DNA of 64,000 nucleotides from Lytechinus pictus. Taxonomy: Eukaryota; Echinodermata; Echinoidea; Temnopleuroida; Toxopneustidae. The position numbers and the translations under genes were made by a program. The notes under the pieces were generated by a model. It did no database searches and was not told the origin of the DNA. It saw only the letters and a list, made by a program, of their open reading frames with translations. The stretch spans positions 441,501 to 505,500 of the forward strand of contig NC_087248.1 in assembly GCF_037042905.1 (NCBI RefSeq), in the 5' to 3' direction. Each line of letters begins with the position of its first letter. Position 1 is the first letter of the stretch. This document shows positions 62,676 through 64,000 of the stretch, in pieces.

Positions 62676-64000
62676 CACAACAAAAAAAGTAAGTCCCCCC
62701 TTAAACAAACATCAATAATTTCCGAACCGATGCGAATTTTTAATATATTTTTACATGAGCGTGTAGGTAATTTTATAAGCTATTCTCTGAGTAAAAGTTA
62801 TGGACGTATTTTACGCCATGTTTCAGTGAGCACAGTCAGAAGGCAAAAATGTCACTTTTCAAAAGTCACAAGCCAAATATCATTACTTTGATTCCATTTT
62901 ATTGGAACTAATTCCACATTCTCATCATGAAAAATAGTCAGAAGACTTGTAAAAGGTACTTTCTAAAAGACGATACGACTTTTTTGGCTAAATTTCACGG
63001 TTGAATAAACAAAAGTCAAAATTTGCTATAATTGGATGTTTTACACATTTCTATCAATAAAATGATAAAATATGATGACAGTTATTTTTGGGAAGAGTAT
63101 CTTCAACAATTTTCATCGTTTCACGGTTCAATGAACATTTATTGAAAACAAAAAATACGATTTTCAAATATCATAGGCATGTATTGTTTCATTTTGGTAA
63201 CTGAAAATGATATTTTCTCAACTTTTTCGTTATATTCATGACCAATTAACATGCTTCATTCATTCAAAGGCGTTAAATTAAACATTCACGCTTGAATGAA
63301 CATGTGGAATGTGATTAGCTCTTTTTTACGTTATTGGAAAAAATGCAATTTGTAACTATGGATATCTGTCACAAACCTCCTTGCATAGTTCATTTGATTT
63401 GATTTTTATGAAAATCCCGATGTTTAATGCATCAGTGAGCACACAATATTCGAAAATTATGCAAATGAGAAGAAAGTTCAAGGCCTTAGCCCCACTCTGT
63501 GCCGTATCGAATGGTTATTTTGGTGTGCGCGCCTTTTGGATAGTGTTACTCTGAAACCATGTGAGAAGTTTCATGAAATAACTGTTGGCAGAAGTAACAA
63601 AAACCGTCCATGAAACAAACCCTCATTTCATATTTGTTAAAATTTTGACTTCCTCTCTCATAGACTTGTGTACATTATGGGTGCATATGTTTAAGAATAA
63701 GTAACCCCTTATTCAATATGGTGGAACTTTTTTTCAAGGCTGTCTTTAGCAATGTCATTTGGCAGTAATGTTTATCAACCTATGGGCAGAATTCTGTGCA
63801 GAAATGAAATCGATTTGTTTATCTATGGATGAGTGAGCACGCATTAAAGTGTGAAAATTGGTATTTTCAATGTCACAGACTCATTTTAAAGGGTAATAAA
63901 GTGAATATTGGGGGCAAATTCGGTTTAAAATGTGACTTTAATTGCTGTTGTTTTTATCATCCATCATTTCTATCACCACACACTTTCAGAACTTTAAACA
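62676..64000 (+). mobile_element. Left part of a Tc1/mariner-like element, runs off the window
   Basis: CACAACAAAAAAAGTAAGTC after an (AT)n run (TA target) is followed by 1.3 kb of AT-rich non-coding sequence. The word GTGAGCAC recurs near 62827, 63434 and 63833, and also inside the element at 17452-18440 (17604; inverted near 18283), linking the two. The right end is outside the window. Confidence 0.5.

Noticed and set aside
1-64000. CRISPR arrays, operons or bacterial signals
   Set aside because: Tandem repeats here have no unique spacers, genes are split by GT-AG introns, and retroelements are animal types.

Overview
This is animal nuclear DNA: AT-rich, intron-bearing, packed with TIR transposons, foldback elements, non-LTR and LTR retroelement relics, poly-G tracts and tandem repeats. 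The repeat style (hAT ends of the type CAGGGGCGG, arrays of the word GCGAGCGCGAAGCGCGAGC, Tc1 elements with TA target sites) together with the gene content suggests a marine invertebrate deuterostome, most likely an echinoderm. That assignment is inference; no sequence search could be run.

The only convincing host protein genes are four head-to-tail paralogues on the minus strand, named here in window order A (10.8-13.9 kb), B (22.6-33.5 kb), C (42.7-49.4 kb) and D (55.0-61.4 kb). Each has five coding exons with the same intron phases (0, 0, 0, 2) and encodes a protein of about 309-328 residues. The C-terminal two thirds look like the iodothyronine deiodinase fold. In every copy exon 3 carries an in-frame TGA in the context SAS-U-PPLR, exactly where deiodinases have catalytic selenocysteine, and both deiodinase histidines follow at the expected spacing. 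Downstream of B, C and D there is a conserved hairpin that fits a eukaryotic SECIS element (C has a perfect 9-bp lower helix). No such hairpin was found for A, whose downstream region is split by a 2.4-kb hAT insertion with a perfect 8-bp target duplication. Copy D has lost the canonical GT donor just after the Sec codon. The N-terminal ~110 residues of all four have no membrane anchor and are not recognised.

An intact-looking tRNA gene with anticodon UCA (would read UGA) followed by a T6 terminator sits inside an intron of B.

Layout: 0.3-1.9 kb BEL/Pao relic and a Penelope-like RT scrap; 1.95-4.07 kb two tandem-repeat fields; 4-10.7 kb transposon debris including the hAT insertion; 10.8-16.4 kb gene A; 15.3-21.1 kb MITEs and hAT debris; 21.4-34.1 kb gene B with tRNA, nested MITEs and a large inverted repeat; 34.2-41.4 kb MITEs, foldbacks and LINE tails; 41.6-49.4 kb gene C, whose first coding intron holds two near-identical inverted Tc1 transposase copies; 49.9-53.7 kb small repeats; 54.1-61.4 kb gene D, with a 5'-truncated LINE in its first coding intron; 61.4-64 kb AT-rich DNA and the start of a further Tc1-like element running off the window. 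The four genes share one orientation but are separated by kilobases of repeats, so each is probably transcribed on its own.
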